The notes under the pieces are model-generated. The model was not told where the DNA came from and made no database searches. It saw only the letters and a list, made by a program, of their open reading frames with translations. Below are positions 1 through 11,900 of a stretch of DNA of 64,000 nt, one piece after another (positions within the stretch are counted from its first letter, which is position 1; every line of letters starts with the position of its first letter). The stretch spans positions 34,493,753-34,557,752 of the forward strand of contig NC_090290.1 of assembly GCF_037392515.1 (NCBI RefSeq), read 5' to 3'. This DNA comes from Haliotis asinina (Eukaryota; Mollusca; Gastropoda; Lepetellida; Haliotidae). The position numbers and the translations under genes are program-made.

Positions 1-90
1 GATATATGTAAATATGTACAAAGTGTATATTACTGATGTGTCAGTAGCCCCGCTGATGTAACACAAATTCTTCAACAGACATGAAAGTAT

Positions 91-175
91 TATTCTATTC
101 TATTCTATTCTATTCTATTCTATTCTATTCTATTCTATTCTATTCTATTCTATTCTATTCTATTCTATTCTATTC
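91..175. repeat. (TATTC)n pentanucleotide microsatellite
   Basis: Seventeen uninterrupted copies of TATTC lie in the intron upstream of the first visible HGSNAT exon. The open frame through it is a by-product of the repeat. Confidence 0.97.
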
Positions 176-267
176 AGGCTGGGCGCATCATCATCACGTA
201 CCAGACCCATTCAGGCCGTATTGTCCGGTGGCTCATCTGGGGTGTCATCACGGTAGGAAGGATGCTA

Positions 268-520
268 GTTCTTGTATATAAGCAAACTGTGACGATTCAG
301 GTTAGAATTGATCTCCAGCCACCCTTGCTTGTCGTAAGAGGCGATTGACGGGATCGGGTGGTCAGGCTGGCTGACTTGGTCGACACATGTCATCGTATCC
401 CCACTGCGTAGATCGATGCTCATAATGTTGATCACTGGTTTGTCTGGTCCGGCCTGCTTATTTGCAGGCTGCCGTGATGTTGTTGGAATGTTGCTTGGTG
501 CGGCGTAAAACAACAAGGCA
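268..520 (+). repeat. Family A dispersed repeat, copy 1
   Basis: This is the first of about twelve copies of a repeat called family A here. Shared landmarks in order are 'cttgtcgtaagaggcga', 'gggatcgggtggtcagg', 'ctgacttggt.gacacatg', 'gatcgatgctcat', 'ttgatcactgg.ttgtctgg', 'ggaat.ttgct' and the tail 'gcggcgtaaaac'. It has no coding capacity. The shape suggests a SINE or a short nonautonomous element typical of abalone genomes. Confidence 0.8.
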
Positions 521-1162
521 ATAAAACAAAATAGAGGTGGTCTTAGTAATAGGGCGACATCACGATAGGGAGAATTTCATACTTGTATTTTTCCACATTT
601 GCCTATAGTCAGAGGCGATGTTATGTGTGAGGTTGTGAAATAGTTGACGGAGTTTCGTAGTATTCTGGCATTAATCACTTGTCTGTCATGTCCAAATCAG
701 CTTGGTTATTTGCTAGGATGGGTGTTTCACAAACAATACGCTGCTGTCGGTGTGGGGTGATACAAGAAATATAGTCTATGCCTCAGAGATGCCTAGAGTT
801 GAACATAGAAACCCAACTCACTAACTCCGAGCCGGCCAGTTAATGTTCCCTTCTTCGGCAAGGAAATAGGAAGAACCATCTTTACAATGTTGAGATGTGT
901 GGCAACTTCTAAATAAATCAAGAACGTTGAAAAAAAAACCCATTTCATTACATATGTCTTTTAACCTCATTTGCTGCAAATACTGCACAGCTCCTAGGAT
1001 CAAGACCACTGAATCTGTTGTTCTTAATACCAGACAAGCGAGCAGTGACCATTGCAGTTTCAAATGTTCAATATTGAGGATTAAACATTACAAGGTTGAG
1101 ATGTGTGGCAACGTCTAATCAAGGAAGGTGAAAAAAAATATTTATTACATGTTTCTTTTTAG
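521..1162 (+). other. HGSNAT intron, right part
   Basis: No gene or recognisable element was seen. The segment ends in a pyrimidine-rich acceptor (cttttt-ag at 1155-1162). Two short direct repeats of 'ttgagatgtgtggcaac' occur near 889 and 1096. Earlier HGSNAT exons are not in the window. Confidence 0.6.
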
Positions 1163-3593
1163 GGAGCGATTGCTGCATTGCTTTGCAAGGGTAGTCAAAA
1201 CGATGGCTGGATTCCTATAAATAAAAACCTGTGGTAAGTCTAGGGTTCTGGCATTAAGCTATATACGTTCACACTAATGTTCATACCACAAAGTCCTGTG
1301 AGTCTGCTTTCGTCTACCACAAATTATAACTCATTTATCATTTATCGTTAAATCTTATGTTGTCTTAATTCTAGGGTATATTAATCCACCGTTGATATAT
1401 GAATGTATGATACGGTTGAAATGTCATAGCCAGAAGAACCAATTTGCTCAGAAGATCAATCACTTGTTTATCGTCCCCAGATTTGACTAATGTACGGACC
1501 ACTATAATACATATAGCTTATAAGTGAGGCGTTCAACAATGGGGAAATCGTTTTAGATAAAACAATTTAATATGTATAAATAAATAGTAATGCCGTCTTT
1601 ATTTTCCAGGTCTGTTTCCTTCGTGTTGGTGACGGCTAGTTTTGCCTTCTTCCTTCTGTCGGCCATGTATGTAGTAATGGACATCGTCCACTGGTGGGAG
1701 GGCGGGCCCTTCGTCTATCCAGGTAAATCACATGCTGCACGTGTTCTGTAGTTTGAGAAGTATATACTTTCCTGGTTTAGAACAGGTCACCCACATCATT
1801 GTCTTGTCCTGCGAGATGACAGACCAGTTCATTATTTGTATGTGTACTCTTGATTTTGATTGGCAAAACATGTCAATTTGCTAACTAAAAATATACTAGT
1901 CCCGGCTTGACATAAATTCTTCACTTTCGTGAATCGCATAATTTAAAGTTCATTGCATTTACACCATTTAACCTCTTACCTAGCCTTCCAAAATGAGATG
2001 CCACAGGTAAGACAGTCAATCGTCATTTGAAGCGCATTCTTGTTAGGAGCCATGGACATATTTTGGTGCAGGACACTGTCTAATCTATGGTTGTTTCTTC
2101 GTTCCACAAAGGGGTAACGTGCAGTTGATCATGCATAACCCCGATACTAGAACGGTACGGCTTGTACGGCTAAGACCTGGTTCACCTACTCGTACTCGTC
2201 TGTGTACACTGTTCTAGGTATGAACTCGATCGTGGTGTATGTAACTCGTCTGTGTACACTGTTCTAGGTATGAAGTCGATCGTGGTGTATGTAACTCGTC
2301 TGTGTACACTGTTCTAGGTATGAACTTGATCGTGGTGTATGTAACTCGTCTGTGATCACTGTTCTAGGTATGAACTCGATCGTGGTGTATGTAACTCGTC
2401 TGTGATCACTGTTCTAGGTATGAAGTCGATCGTGGTGTATGTAACTCGTCTGTGTACACTGTTCTAGGTATGAAGTCGATCGTGGTGTATGTAACTCGTC
2501 TGTGAATACTGTTCTAGGTATGAACTCGATCGTGGTGTATGTAACTCGTCTGTGTTCACTGTTCTAGGTATGAACTCGATCGTGATGTATGTAACTCGTC
2601 TGTGTACACTGTTCTAGGTATGAACTCGATCGTGGTGTATGTAACTCGTCTGTGTACACTGTTCTAGGTATGAACTCGATCGTGGTGTATGTAACTCGTC
2701 TGTGATCACTGTTCTAGGTATGAACTCGATCGTGGTGTATGTAACTCGTCTGTGTTCACTGTTCTAGGTATGAACTCGATCGTGGTGTATGTAACTCGTC
2801 TGTGTACACTGTTCTAGGTATGAACTCGATCGTGGTGTATGTAACTCGTCTGTGATCACTGTTCTAGGTATGAACTCGATCGTGGTGTATGTAACTCGTC
2901 TGTGTACACTGTTCTAGGTATGAACTCGATCGTGGTGTATGTAACTCGTCTGTGTACACTGTTCTAGGTATGAACTCGATCGTGGTGTATGTAACTCGTC
3001 TGTGATCACTGTTCTAGGTATGAACTCGATCGTGGTGTAGGTAACACGTCTGTGATCACTGTTCTAGGTATGAAGTCGATCGTGGTGTATGTAACTCGTC
3101 TGTGATCACTGTTCTAGGTATGAACTCGATCGTGGTGTATGTAACTCGTCTGTGTACACTGTTCTAGGTATGAACTCGATCGTGGTGTATGTAACTCGTC
3201 TGTGATCACAGTTCTAGGTATGAACTCGATCGTGGTGTATGTAACTCGTCTGTGTTCACTGTTCTAGGTATGAACTCGATCGTGGTGTATGTAACTCGTC
3301 TGTGTACACTGTTCTAGGTATGAAGTCGATCGTGGTGTTTGTAACTCGTCTGTGTACATTGTTCTAGGTATGAACTCGATCGTGGTGTATGTAACTCGTC
3401 TGTGTACACTGTTCTAGGTATGAACTCGATCGTGGTGTACGTTGGGCATGACCTGCTGTGGCGACTGTTCCCCATCAACTGGGAAATCGAGGAAATCCAC
3501 TGGAAGCTTCTGCTGCAGGACGTGTGGGGCGCCGGCATCTGGTGTTTCATCGCCTACCTCATGTTCCGAAAGAAGTTCTTCGTTGCAATCTAA
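1163..3593 (+). CDS. HGSNAT: Heparan-alpha-glucosaminide N-acetyltransferase, last three coding exons
   Basis: HGSNAT is the multipass lysosomal membrane enzyme that acetylates terminal glucosamine of heparan sulfate using cytosolic acetyl-CoA. Three exons join in frame: 1163-1233, 1610-1722 and 3418-3593 (360 nt, 119 residues plus TAA). Each is bounded by AG and GT, with donors gtaagt and gtaaat. The product reads through IPINKNLW, then a hydrophobic helix, FVYPGMNSIVVYVGH, and a final helix ending AYLMFRKKFFVAI. It follows the human C-terminus (IPVNKNLW, FFYPGMNSILVYVGH, AYILYRKKIF) block by block. The catalytic His region lies upstream, outside the window. The oddity is the intron before the last exon: its 3' end is amplified into a 50-bp tandem array, so the true acceptor at 3417 is the last of 25 near-identical ones. 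The family assignment is firm; which acceptor is used is inferred from homology. Confidence 0.93.
1723..2193 (+). other. Last HGSNAT intron, unique part
   Basis: This is intron sequence between the donor at 1723 and the tandem array. No element was recognised. Confidence 0.6.
2194..3439 (+). repeat. 50-bp minisatellite made of duplicated 3' splice sites
   Basis: The period is exactly 50 bp, with 'gttctaggta' at 2211, 2261, 2311 and so on to 3411, giving 24 full units plus the genuine boundary. Each unit holds about 22 nt identical to the start of the last HGSNAT exon (gtatgaactcgatcgtggtg), then 'tatgtaactcgtctgtg.nacact' and the acceptor 'gttctag'. All 25 acceptors are intact. Variation is confined mostly to tgtacact/tgatcact/tgttcact and to aactcg/aagtcg. 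Each unit also carries a branch-point-like 'tgtaac' about 25 nt before its AG. Confidence 0.95.
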
Positions 3594-4934
3594 ACGAATT
3601 GTTCTCGAAGAGGCAATATCTTCCCGGAAAGTGCCTTGACCATGGCTAGATAGGTGAAGAACATATATTCCTGTTGTGTAACATGAATGTGTTCCACCTC
3701 TGTTGTTCTGCCAGATCATTGTGGCAGTGTAACCGTTTGAGGTTTGAGAGTATGGTGAGCGTAGGAAATGAAGCTCTCTGACTACACGATCAGATGATAG
3801 TGATAAGGTGTTTAATACAACCCGATGCAACATACATAACAATACATGTACATGATACAAACCGGCATTTCAAAGTAACCATTCCATTTTAGTGGTGTTC
3901 CGATTATTGAAATAATTTAAGATTGGTCGCAGTAACCACGTGACCAAGCAATCGATCGTATTTTCTCATAAGAAAACAAAATTGATTTTGGAACTCTTGT
4001 TCAAACCCAAAGTGGGTTTGGGGTTCTTTCTTGTTATAGTCTTCAGGACTTGTGACGATAAAACATATCCTCAAGTTGTCAGGGCCTGAAAACTTTGTTT
4101 AATTCTTACAAAACTCACTTCACTAACTGAAAAAAATCGCGACTGAATATTTCTTGAATACGCCAGGATGTGCACGTTCATATCAGTGAAATAGCAAGTT
4201 GCACCCAACCTGGATAGGAAAATGTGAAAAATGACACTAACCAACCTTTTTCGATTGTTCGTTGATAATGAAAAAATCATCAATAGTGAAGTTTTAAGCA
4301 GTTACCAACACTATCCCAACACTATTCCATTTGTTAATGCGTGACCCTGTCTTCTAGTGTGTCGCAATTCGCACTGAGTAATTCTAATCCAATTCCTGTT
4401 TGCTCTGATTTATTTACCTGGTTTGGCAGCACACGAACCTCATACAGTGTATGTTAGAAAACCATACCCTGCCCGTGGCCTTTCCAAACCGTTTCCTACA
4501 TGAAACATGGACGCCTAAATACAGGACTGAAATATTATTGAAGGCGGCCTCAGTGCGACTTCACCCATTCGATCATTTGAAGCGGTTCTGCCCTTCATGT
4601 TTCTCTTCTCAAATCCTACAACGCTTTGGTGATCACTGTCCTTTTATCCTAGATAGACGAACATACATATTACATCCTTCATGCCTATAGATCAGGAACT
4701 CAACGAGTTCAACAACGAAGTGTGAAGCATCGATGTTTGGAACTTCTGGTCAGTCTCGGCTGCATATCTGTTTGAATGAAAGTACACCCCTCATTTTACT
4801 GCTTTTTTTACATACATCGTGGTATCTGTTTGTAAAATATAAGTTAGGATTTGTCCAGACCAACGCGTCCGGATATTTGCGACCTTACCTGGTTCGTTTT
4901 AGTTAAGATATGAATACATTACTTGATATTATGT
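3594..4934 (+). other. HGSNAT 3' flank / probable 3' UTR start
   Basis: This is the sequence following the TAA. I saw no AATAAA close to the stop, so the transcript end cannot be placed. No other gene was recognised; short open frames here, including one antisense over the last exon, show no family resemblance. Confidence 0.5.
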
Positions 4935-5065
4935 TCATTTGCGACGTTTCGGTGCAGGTACTAACACCGTTATCGAGCAAGTCAGCGTTAGTACCTGCAC
5001 CTAAATGTCGCACCCAATGCATTAAAGAAGTTGACTATCCATAGAACTTGGTGTTCCTTCATCTT
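4935..5065. repeat. Inverted repeat, possible Penelope-type element end
   Basis: Arms of about 26 nt (about 4940-4965 and 4986-5011) are inverted copies with roughly four mismatches; both contain GTTAGTACCTGCACC followed by (G/T)AAA(C/T)GTCGCA. The loop is about 20 nt. The minus strand of the left arm reads 'cgataacgg..cacc-gaaacgtcgc', which resembles hammerhead-ribozyme-like ends of Penelope-like retroelements, and 'cattaaagaagttga' follows on the right. The inverted repeat is plain; the family is a guess. Confidence 0.45.
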
Positions 5066-7224
5066 TACAACTTCTGAAATGCCTTTCAAAGAAGATATTC
5101 ATAAGTAAGTATGCAACTGTATCAGCTACTCTCACAAGTGTAGTGTGATTATGTTAAGACGCCAAAGCTGGACATCAAAACATTTAATTCTTAAGAACTC
5201 ATTTCATCCGAGTCTTATATATTTCACTGTATTCACAATATCTATCTTTTAGCTTGTTGTCTCCAAATACTTTAGGATGTAAACTAATAGTACTATAGAA
5301 TACTGTTCATATTTATTCCTAGTGTCATTGTGCACTATTAGTTTCATAGTTCCATATGTATATTGTCATTGTGTGTAATACATGTATATTAAGAAGCTGT
5401 TCATGTCATTGTTACATATTTTGTGCTTCCGTAATGTTAAAACACTGTAAAATTTGTATTTATATTTGATATATATCTTGCTTATCAAATATGTTATGAC
5501 CCATAAAGATGTATAATGGCTGACTTCTCTTGTTTTTGAGTTGTCAATATCTCCAACACTACTGCTAGACACATATTAGATGATCCTGCGCACTAAACGC
5601 ATTTGTGACAAGAGAGGCGGTACAACGAATTGGGCGAGTACACTTGGCTGCTACAGGTAGCTTGACGATTATGCACGTGCAATACATGCTAATCGTGACA
5701 TGAAATCAACACCGCTACTGATTAACGCCTGTCTCGCTACTGTGTAACACCTGTCTCGCTACTGTTACCATTCAGTAACAGATAACTTTTAACATATTAA
5801 AAAGTTAAATGAAACACAATGAACTATATGTAGTTATTATCTATCTAATATTTAGCAGACGAAAAGTCAGCTTTACCCATTAAAACAACACCGCATATTC
5901 CTTCGAATGATAAGACTGCGATTTCAGGCATAAGATACTGATATTCCACGCTAACCTTTAGTTAAGACGAAGACAAATAGATGATTGGGGCATTGACAAG
6001 CGTTTTAGATATTCAACAATTTTGTTTTAAAAAAAACGGAAAATGACATTTGCTTCGTGAAATGGATCGGTGGTCCTAAACATATTTGCTCAGTATGTTG
6101 TGTTGATTCAATTCGTTGGGATTGTACCTGTTCCCAAATCGTGTGTGCTATAATAATTCATGCGTGAAACGCACGGGGAAAATGAACTTCTCGATATTTA
6201 TCAGACAACCTGTCTCCCTCTTGTTTCAAGATCGTTCTGTGGGGGGTTCCCAAGTATGCAAATTGGGGTCATTTGTCAGGTCGTGCATCTTATATGTGTT
6301 TACCAGTAGCACTTCAGTAAACCGGCACTAGAAACTGGAGCCGTTCCCGAGATTACAAAGGAACCTATTTGTTCTTTATCTTCACTAATATTATTATACT
6401 TCATGTAATCGCAACATGCGCATGACTTGTTCCTCAGAAGAACTATTTTATGAATGCTTCATGCAATTGCCCTGTTGCCATCAAATATTTGAAAAGAATC
6501 GTTATGTGAGGAAACGTGGGGGCGTTATCTTGCAGACAAGGGGCCTTAGAGAGTTCACGTCGTAAATTCTCATTTGAGGAAAAAAACACTTCCAATAGAC
6601 ACCTGAAAACAACCATTCTTCACTATACTACCCGACATCAACATGTCGCTCCCACACAGCTCCTGACTCAAACATTCACACGTTAATACTGACGTCAGAT
6701 GTGCAATAGTTTTCTAATCTTAGGCTCTCCTTTTGCGAAATTATAACTTTCTCACCATTCGTCAACTACGGAGCACAACACAACATACATTTGGATACAA
6801 ACTGGATGTGGTAAAGATGCCAAATGTTATCAATTCGAATGACCATGGCATACACCGTCAAGCATGGATGTGCTCCTTGTGTTGACTGGCGACTGTTTGC
6901 AAGTGGTTCGTAACTCTTAACTTTCAGAATTGTATTGGTCCCATACAGCCCACCTTGCTCTTCACTGTGAAAGCGACAGACCTCCTTAAATAGTTCTAGA
7001 GTTAACGCAATCACAAGAGTCAGAAATACAGTGTCCTGTGTGTATAAGATGCGGATGTGGTGACCATTGGTCTACCAATTCGTTCTTGTATTGAATTGAA
7101 GCGAGTAAACCGAACGCCTAAACGGAATACTGCTCTCTGCTTTGCTTTGAAATCATGAAACACGTAACTGCTGGTCGTGCCTCTCCTGCTTCAAGCCAAT
7201 AAGACGTCTTGCGGCTCTGTGTGT
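5066..7224. other. Intergenic, no gene seen
   Basis: Moderately AT-rich unique sequence. A 22-bp direct repeat containing 'cctgtctcgctactgt' occurs twice near 5727-5765. No coding exon, RNA gene or known element was recognised. Confidence 0.5.
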
Positions 7225-7490
7225 CAAATATCCACCAAGATCCGAGTTGGATCAGATCTTGAGCTCGGATCTTGAGTAATCCATGCTTGTTGTAAGAGGG
7301 GACAAAGAGGTTCGAGTGGTCGCGTTGACTGACTTGGTTGACACATCGGATCGTCATCGCATCATCATTCATGCGTAGATCGATACTCGTGATGATCGAT
7401 CACTGGATTGTCTGGTTCAGCCACGGTTATTGATAGATCGCCGACATATAGCTGAAATATTGCTGAGTGCGGCGTTAAACAACACACACA
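7225..7490 (+). repeat. Family A dispersed repeat, copy 2
   Basis: All landmarks are present, from 'ccatgcttgttgtaagagg' to 'gctgagtgcggcgttaaac'. A local duplication of 'ttgagctcggatcttgag' marks its 5' side. Confidence 0.8.
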
Positions 7491-7529
7491 CCAAACCCAA
7501 TATGATCATCCACCATATTCAGTCGCAGC

Positions 7530-7695
7530 CGGGGCCGTAGGGTAGCCTAGTGGTTAAAACGTTCGCCCGTCAACGCCAACGTCCCGGGTTCGATTCCTAA
7601 TGTGGGTACAATGAGTCAAGCCCATTTCTTTCTGGTATTGCTGGGATATTGCTAAATACGGCATAAAACCAAATTCAGTCACTCACTCACTGTAC
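7530..7695 (+). repeat. tRNA-derived SINE (family B)
   Basis: The 5' head keeps a pol III A box ('gtagcctagtggttaaaacg') and a B box ('gggttcgattcc'). The body reads 'acaatg.gt.aagcccatttct'. The tail is 'attgctgggatattgct...aaaaccaa' followed by actcactcac. About a dozen copies occur in the window on both strands. Confidence 0.88.
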
Positions 7696-8143
7696 CATCG
7701 TAGATGAAAGGTACTGACGCAATACGCCATTACACGCCATACAGTATTCACATAACTATCAGCTGGTTCATTGTAGAGGTCGCAGGCTCGAAACGCGTGT
7801 AGTTCAAGTGAATGCCTATTACATATTGTATGACCAGGTGTGGCGATCGATGCAAGTATGATCGTAAACTGGTCAGTGTGTCACAGCGTTCACTAACACC
7901 GTGTTCCGTACATCAATACATCTTTCACAACGTAAAGGCTGTGGAATGTCTAACAGCTGCAACTCTGAGGTCTGTATCTGAATAATTCAACATACCGCCG
8001 TGAAAGGACCGGTGTTAATCCGGTGGGACTCTTATATGCCATTAAAACTAGCAGTCAGCTTGTACAGTATGTACGGAATATTAGCACTAGATGTTCCTCG
8101 CTGTATCAGTATCCGCTCAGTATCTTCATCAGTATTTATATCA
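7696..8143. other. Intergenic, no gene seen
   Basis: Unique sequence without recognisable features, ending in a short run of CAGTAT-type words that belongs with the microsatellite farther right. Confidence 0.45.
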
Positions 8144-8330
8144 GTGAGTGAGTGAGTTTAAATTTATGCTGCGATCAGCAACATTCCAGCTTTGTGGCGT
8201 CGGTCTGAAAATAATCAAGTCTGGATCAGGCAATCAAGTGATCAACAATATGAGCATGGATCTGCGCAACTGGGAACCGGTGACGCCTCTTAGTCGAGGC
8301 GTAGCCTCTTACGACAAGTATAGTCGCTTT
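8144..8330 (-). repeat. Family A dispersed repeat, copy 3
   Basis: Reverse orientation: it starts with gtgagtgagtgagttt and passes through 'agcaacattccagc', 'aatcaagtgatcaacaa' and 'cctcttacgacaag'. Confidence 0.8.
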
Positions 8331-8332
8331 TA

Positions 8333-8470
8333 TCTGTTCCGGTATCTGTATCTGTATCAGTACCTGAGTCAGTACCTGTATCAGTATCTGTATCAGTACA
8401 TGTATCAGTATCAGTGTCTGTGACTGTGACTGTGACTGTGACTGTGTCTGTATCCGTATCCGTATCATGA
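8333..8470. repeat. (CTGTAT/CAGTAT)n imperfect hexanucleotide array
   Basis: Alternating ctgtat, cagtat, ctgtga and ccgtat words run through the segment. It abuts the end of family A copy 3, so the microsatellite may have grown next to the repeat. Confidence 0.9.
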
Positions 8471-9224
8471 AGTATCTCATCTGTTACGGACAGTTATACA
8501 GATCTTAGCGCTTGTATATTGTCGGATAGTAAATGTTTATTGTATGGGTAATAAATCATTGCATTTAGTGAGTCTTGACGTGCAAAAAGTATACTATGTA
8601 GTGGTAATTCCTAAAGTAGAAGAGTTTAATCACTCTATTCATAACGTATCATCTATGTAATTCTTCTAAATTGTGTATCGAAAGCCTCTTTTAAACTCTC
8701 ACAAAACCGTGTTTAAACGTGGCGCGAGTGTGATTTTGTCTTTCTTTCTTTTTCTTTTTTCAAATAGAAATAAGTGTTTGTCGAAAGAAAAACAAAACCG
8801 AATATATAATACGTCAGGAGTCGAATATAATTATACTTGACAACATGTCTTGCTTATATGTTTTCTACCTGCATTTCGGTCCGAATACCATCGGTGCACC
8901 TCAAGAGTAATCGCCCGTTGTTCAAAGGGGATCCGCAACTCCGGTCTGTGTTACGCGTCACGTTTAACAGAAACTGTCAGGCTGTCAGATGTAAGTTTAT
9001 GTAAAGTTAGGCGTGAAGATGAAACAAGATGACATTCCGGTCATTGTCCGGTCAATCTGACACCACGCCTCACAGGTCTAGAGGCACGGTTAAGGAAACT
9101 GTATGGTCTGAAACTTTTTCACGTGCATGAGTGATGCTGCCACTGTTTATTTAACATCTTAATTACAGGAGAGTTTTCAGATTTAGAGATTAATTTTGAA
9201 TCATTACTTCATTACGTTCCAGAT
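8471..9224. other. Intergenic, no gene seen
   Basis: AT-rich sequence with a pyrimidine-rich run near 8738-8762. No coding or RNA feature was recognised. Confidence 0.45.
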
Positions 9225-9630
9225 ATCGGTATCACTGGACACCTGGGATTCGAACCCACGTAGTTGATCTTGCTGATCATCCATTTAGAAAAAGTAGCAG
9301 GTTTTTAAATGAGACAGATTTAGAACTAGTACCTATGCAAATGTAGTTAGTCTCTAAATCCCCCCACCAATGTGGGTCTCATTTGTAACATATGTTATAT
9401 TTGGAATTAAACTTTCATAGTAAAGTCAATATTCTTGGACTTTTGCTGGGTTGAGTCCCATCCGGGATTCGAACCCACACCCTCATAGTCAGGCACCTAA
9501 TCGCCAGCACATTAAGTTAGTCGCCTAACTCGCCAAGCCACCTCGAAAAAAAAATACTAGAACTGTACTTAGACAATACTGTACTTTCTAAAAAAGAATA
9601 ATCCCAAATATAACATGTTACATTTGACCA
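9225..9630 (-). repeat. tRNA-like sequences within a foldback segment
   Basis: Read on the minus strand, 9455-9541 resembles a Leu/Ser-type tRNA head about 85 nt long, with an A box-like 'ggtggcttggcgag' and a perfect B box 'gggttcgaatccc'. A second B-box match ('gggttcgaatccc' on the minus strand) lies near 9246-9260. Inverted arms 9382-9409 and 9599-9624 ('taacatatgttatatttgg' and its near-reverse) bracket the first. This is probably SINE-like debris; a functional tRNA is unlikely because the A-box region departs from the tRNA consensus. Confidence 0.5.
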
Positions 9631-11459
9631 CTTTCTAACTGGCATTGTGTAATTGAGCATCTCCTTACCAGTTTGGATCTCGTTGTCTGTTACTTTCTAT
9701 CAACATATATTTTAATGCGAAGCAATTCTCTATGTTGAATGGTGTCAAGGGATATATCTCCCATACTGTACACCGCGTACAGTACAGACTCCCACTGTAC
9801 GCAGTCAGCTATAAATGGCCTGAACAGTGTTGTGCCTGTGTTGGACGAGTCTAATCGCACAGGGACGATCTGCAAGTGCTCGGCCAGGCCACCTCCTGTT
9901 GCACGCACGGCTCACAGACACTATCGAGAGGGGTATTCACTGCATAGTGGTCACTCATCGTGGACAGAGGTCATTCCCAGCAAAACAGTCAGATATTTCG
10001 AAGAGGAAGTGCATCCCGTGGATATATACTGATAAATACTGCAGATACTTTCCTGGTGTTTTCACAGCTTCCACAACTTGAATAATCTAAGTGCAGGTAC
10101 GTATTGTAATGTTTCGCTGTTGTTGTCGGGGCGATTTATTGGGTCACATGAAGTTAACCTACATCCACATCTGTTCACTGTCAGCCCCGAGCGTATTAGT
10201 AACCATAGCAGCAAGCCATACCATCAACGGTACGCGGTGACTGCTGGTTATGTAAAGGGACGCAACTGCTGGGGAGAATAGAGGCCTTGCGTACACTACC
10301 GTTGAGGTTTGTGGAATGTTTTACAAATTCAGTAATAAGCACTTTCACTGCTTGTCACGCGTGACGTGATCATGACATGTCTGTTCATGACCACAGTGCA
10401 TCTTGTCAGTCATTGTAATCACGAAGTAGCTGATTGTCCGTGAGTTGGCTGGGATCACTCGTGCGGATCAAGAATCAAGGTCATGAAAGTGAACACAAGT
10501 GTACAGCCTCGTCTGCACCCGGCCCGTTCTGTTCAGTGCATTGGTTGATGAAGGATTCTGAAGGTGGGGAAGGGTGGTAGATTGTCAGGTGGTGGACCTG
10601 TCAGTGGTGATGGTAGGGTGGGAGGAGGGGTTGGGGGATGGATAGGGAGAGATCTTAGTCTACGTTTTTGTAAGAAATGGCGATGGGGGTCCAAAGCCTT
10701 CCCCTCAAAAGTTAAGCACAAAATATGAAACTCTATTATCAGACGAATCAACACATTACCGTTGCTGTCAAACAGAATCACTACAGAGCTCCATTTTTCA
10801 AGCAATTGAGTATTTACTCCCATGTCAGTGTATGTATGAGAGATTGCAATTTTTGAGGAGTAACTAGCATTTTGTATACACCGACTGGTTTAAAGAATTC
10901 TTTTATGAAGAGTTTCCTATCCTTATTGGGTATTTAACTCTCCTAAACATATAAATATAAATGGTTCAATATAGACTCAAAGTTTTTATTAATTCTTATG
11001 GTGCCAAATAGCCATTGTTAAATACTCAACATAGAAGTCATGTGACTATTATAGTAAACTCCGGACAGTGGCTCTGGCTATAATAGTATATATATAATTT
11101 ATATAGACATCACCTACCATTTGCTAATGCTGTTGTCGAGTCTGGGCGCCTCGACGAATCATACGCAAACCAATTTAGTTGAGTAAAGTTCGCAAGGTAT
11201 TATGAACCTATTGGGTTTTAAGTGATTCTCATGCGTTTTTTGTACTCCCAGATTTGGGATTAATTGAGTAAATGTGATTTTTATTAAGTAAAATAAGCAA
11301 ATACGCGCCTTATCAGGAGCTCTGGTAACGACATTTTATTTCAAAACAAGAAAGGGCAGCGAGGGAAGCCAGTTCCCAATGATCATGATAAACGACCCAA
11401 TTTCGGAAGACGGTCTTTGCAAAAGAATACATTGTCGTACAAGTCATATTGATAAGTGA
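9631..11459. other. Intergenic, CpG-rich, no gene seen
   Basis: Unique sequence with relatively many CpGs (24 counted by eye in 9961-10560). Small open frames around 9690-10280 match no family I recognise. A G-rich tract (10560-10640) contains repeated GGTGG/GGGG words. Confidence 0.45.
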
Positions 11460-11900
11460 GTATCAGATTTTATGCCGCTCAAAGCAGTATTTCAGCAATG
11501 TCACGGCGTTGTAGAGCAGAAATATAGATGACACATGCTGCAACCAGGTGGGGAATTGAACCTAGTGTTGCATCTATTGCAGTCATAACACAGGATGCTA
11601 CACGTGCACGATTTGATCACGACGGACGCAGATGTTAAAATACACACGTGTAGGGACGTATATCACTGCAGCTGTGTTGAGGTTTATAAACGTTGATGCA
11701 CGTATGTCCTCCCCAACGTCAGGGCTCGTACATTAAGGTTTATACCCCAGTTTGTCTAGTTTAATCAGTGTGCGTGGTGGAGAGATGACTGACGCTTTGG
11801 CTGAACAAGGTTTTATGCCGCTTTTAGCAATATGTCACCAATATTACGGGGGGCACCTAGGATTTCGGCTTTAACCCCTACCTCACTGCCCAAAGCTGGT
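11460..11900 (-). repeat. Two degenerate family B SINE copies
   Basis: Reverse-oriented tails 'ttttatgccgct.aaagcagtat' (11468) and 'ttttatgccgcttttagca' (11812) are each followed by SINE body. A degenerate B box ('gggaattgaacct') lies at about 11552. Both are old. Confidence 0.65.

Noticed and set aside
2194..3439. CRISPR-like regular array
   Set aside because: Units are contiguous with no unique spacers, the DNA is eukaryotic, and the unit is derived from the HGSNAT intron/exon junction.
3414..3860. 148-codon antisense frame over the HGSNAT last exon
   Set aside because: It is the shadow of the coding exon plus the splice-site minisatellite.
9455..9541. Functional tRNA gene
   Set aside because: The B box is perfect but the A-box region and acceptor pairing look degenerate, and similar tRNA-like heads belong to SINEs here.
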